From assembly GCA_015069185.1 (NCBI GenBank), contig SVJB01000014.1, positions 1-49,276 of the forward strand: a stretch of DNA of 49,276 bases. Direction: 5' to 3'. Numbering within the stretch: the first letter of the stretch is position 1; each line of letters opens with the position of its first letter. The stretch is from Oscillospiraceae bacterium (lineage in GTDB: Bacteria > Bacillota > Clostridia > UBA1212 > UBA1255). A program made the position numbers and the translations under genes. The notes beneath the pieces were generated by a model, which saw only the letters and a list, made by a program, of their open reading frames with translations, made no database searches and was not told where the DNA came from. Of the stretch, positions 47,783 to 49,276 are shown one piece after another.

Positions 47783-47832
47783 ATTATATACAGATTTGTC
47801 CAAGTTACAAGAAAAATAAAAAATGTTATAAT
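47783..47832. promoter_or_regulatory. Divergent promoters sharing one -35 hexamer
   Basis: On the plus strand TTACAA (47805-47810), 16 bp, TATAAT (47827-47832). On the minus strand the same six bases read TTGTAA, followed after 16 bp by TATAAT (47788-47783). Both -10 boxes are perfect. The plus promoter serves the sigma-factor gene and the minus one the phosphoesterase; RNA polymerase can hold only one at a time. Confidence 0.65.
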
Positions 47833-47900
47833 ATTTTTTATGCTGGGTGAAAAAATTATTGCCTTCATTCGTCATATATAATGCAAGGAGGATCATGTGT

Positions 47901-48383
47901 ATGGATAATGAAAGCTTTATACAAATATATAACGAACTTAAAGTATCCGTATTTACGGTCAGCTACCGCATTGTTCAATCGCGGGAGCTTGCTGAGGATA
48001 TTACGCAGGATGTGTTTGTTAAGCTGTTTACATTATCTCCTGACTCTTCTGTAAGAAATATCAGAGCATGGATATTTCGGATAGCGCGCAACCTATGTAT
48101 TGATGCTCTTAGGAAGAAACAGAGTATAGACATTGATGAGCTACAGATAGCTGATTCACAAGATATACAAGATGTAGCATCGAGTCTCGACCTGGAAACG
48201 GCTATTGGCAGTTTACCGGTGGAGGAAAGAGAGATTCTATCCCTACATCTTAATTGTGATCTTGGTTTTAAGGAAATATCTGACATTTGTAACATGCCTA
48301 TGACAACTGTTTATCGTAAATATCGCAAAGCATTGAATGCTTTGAAGAAGTTACTTTGTGAAATGGATGGAGGCTCAATATGA
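47901..48383 (+). CDS. ECF-type RNA polymerase sigma factor
   Basis: 160 aa from the ATG at 47901, which is 9 nt after AAGGAGG; an ATG at 47895 is too close to it. Region 2: IYNELKVSVFTVSYRIVQSRELAEDITQDVFVKLF and NIRAWIFRIARNLCIDALRKK (-10 recognition). Region 4: LPVEEREILSLHLNCDLGFKEISDICNMPMTTVYRKYRKALNALK (-35 recognition). No region 3, as in the ECF group. It is followed by a membrane protein with a 4-bp overlap, the place where an anti-sigma factor gene is usually found. Target promoters cannot be deduced. Confidence 0.92.
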   Translation: MDNESFIQIYNELKVSVFTVSYRIVQSRELAEDITQDVFVKLFTLSPDSSVRNIRAWIFRIARNLCIDALRKKQSIDIDELQIADSQDIQDVASSLDLETAIGSLPVEEREILSLHLNCDLGFKEISDICNMPMTTVYRKYRKALNALKKLLCEMDGGSI

Positions 48384-49165
48384 AAAGAATAATAATATTT
48401 TTAATTATAATACTGTGTGCTATACCCATGCCTGTAATGGCAGGAAATGGAATGTACACTACTGCAGGAGAACTTTATCAGGCGTGGTGTCATGATTTGC
48501 CCGACTATATCTGTGGAGTCTGGTCAACTGACGGTGGCATGGATAATGTTACCTTTGGTGTACAGAACAACGAAGCGGGGAATTTAGGAATGCAGGAAAT
48601 ACTAAGCTTGATAGAATATGATGACTCTGCCACATTTGTGTATCAGCAATATAGCAGAAATTATCTGTTGCAAATTTTAGATGATATGCAGGAATATTTT
48701 GCAATGGATCGAGGTGTTAAGGCAGCCGGCTTAGATGATATGCGCAATTGTGTTACAGTTGAGATATGCGGCTTATATAGGAGTAATAATGATACTGCGG
48801 ATATCGTAGCAGAACTTGACACAAGATACAAAGATGCGGTGTGTATAATTTATACCGATTGTACAGGGAGCTTTATAGATGGTACTTATGTTGAGGATCA
48901 TACATGTATATATGAGTTAACAACACGTACTGAAAGTAACACTTTTCACATGTTATATGTTGGGTTGGCTTGCTTCATGGTTGTTTTCACATTGACTCTT
49001 ATATTAGTATTCAGAAAACGCATGCTTATTATGCAGACCAATACCGGTACACAGGTTCATTCTGTGCAAACTATAAAGGATGTTAAGGCTGTAGTAAGAG
49101 AACAGGTGCCGGAATATCCGTCTGGACTTGATAACATCATTTTGGAGATGTATAATTACAGGTGA
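48380..49165 (+). CDS. Single-span membrane protein, possible partner of the sigma factor
   Basis: 261 aa. Signal peptide (about 1-21, PVMA-GNG), an extracytoplasmic domain of ~170 residues (PDYICGVWSTDGGMDNVTFGV, LLQILDDMQEYFA, GLDDMRNCVTVEI), one membrane span (about 196-215), then a ~45-residue cytoplasmic tail starting FRKRM and ending in LDNIILEMYNYR. The outside part has the rhythm of small alpha/beta prodomain-like folds but I do not recognise a family. It lacks the zinc-binding HxxxCxxC motif of common anti-sigma factors. The 4-bp overlap with the sigma gene suggests coupled synthesis. Bases 49166-49276 after it show no gene. Confidence 0.75.
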   Translation: MKRIIIFLIIILCAIPMPVMAGNGMYTTAGELYQAWCHDLPDYICGVWSTDGGMDNVTFGVQNNEAGNLGMQEILSLIEYDDSATFVYQQYSRNYLLQILDDMQEYFAMDRGVKAAGLDDMRNCVTVEICGLYRSNNDTADIVAELDTRYKDAVCIIYTDCTGSFIDGTYVEDHTCIYELTTRTESNTFHMLYVGLACFMVVFTLTLILVFRKRMLIMQTNTGTQVHSVQTIKDVKAVVREQVPEYPSGLDNIILEMYNYR

Positions 49166-49276
49166 GAAAAAGCAAAGTCCAGCGGTGATATGTCAAGTAA
49201 GGAGTGATTAAAAAAACACATATTTTTTAATATATTTCAAAAAAACAAAATAGTACCACCTAAGCCCCAAGGTGAT

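Overview
The window looks like a chromosomal segment of a low-GC, Gram-positive anaerobe of the class Clostridia; I cannot place it more precisely. The signs are a CIRCE-controlled hrcA-grpE-dnaK-dnaJ operon, RNase J, LspA plus several lipobox proteins, a SpoIID-type protein, an ENP1-like M14 peptidase, purine-rich Shine-Dalgarno sites before almost every gene, surface proteins with Pro/Thr/Glu linkers, and a glycyl-radical-enzyme fold (a family of anaerobes). One tRNA-Gln(CUG) and a short SRP RNA lie just before dnaX. No rRNA, CRISPR array or prophage was seen.

Layout. 1-127: the 3' end of an IS3-family element. 265-4647: a secreted triple-PepSY protein (minus) and a two-gene operon of unknown membrane-anchored proteins (plus). 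4671-13763: an accessory locus in which a fusion of an AraC-type DNA-binding domain to a complete glycyl-radical-enzyme (PFL-like) domain is divergent from four genes: a lipoprotein, a hydrolase-like lipoprotein, a cytosolic six-hairpin glycosidase and a cell-surface protein. 13764-14221: a gene-free stretch with degenerate repeats. 14222-17592: tRNA-Gln, SRP RNA, dnaX, and a convergent peptidoglycan peptidase. 17781-20117: two paralogous surface proteins with the same unusual C-terminal tail and a shared upstream element. 20272-24782: purE-purM-purH-purD. 24974-27135: a BNR-type beta-propeller protein and a surface protein. 27228-32960: the HrcA-regulated chaperone operon ending in nfo. 32964-38921: an orphan solute-binding lipoprotein, lspA, an RluD-type synthase, a GtrB-like glycosyltransferase, a membrane protein and a PrsA-like foldase. 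38925-43566: a SpoIID-domain protein, queA, tgt and an unusual yajC. 43654-49165: a tiny Cys-rich membrane protein, lplA, RNase J, a membrane-anchored phosphoesterase, and an ECF-type sigma factor with a membrane partner.

How it fits together. Housekeeping blocks (DNA replication, purines, protein folding, queuosine, lipoprotein processing, RNA decay) alternate with cell-surface and glycan-related cassettes. The most interesting element is the AraC-glycyl-radical fusion: its arrangement next to a small glycosidase/lipoprotein operon suggests a one-component regulator whose sensor was recruited from an enzyme. That function is inference. Secondary points of interest are the conserved upstream element and GCGSSS tail of the two paralogous surface proteins, a YajC with an added signal peptide, and divergent promoters sharing one -35 hexamer in front of the sigma-factor gene.
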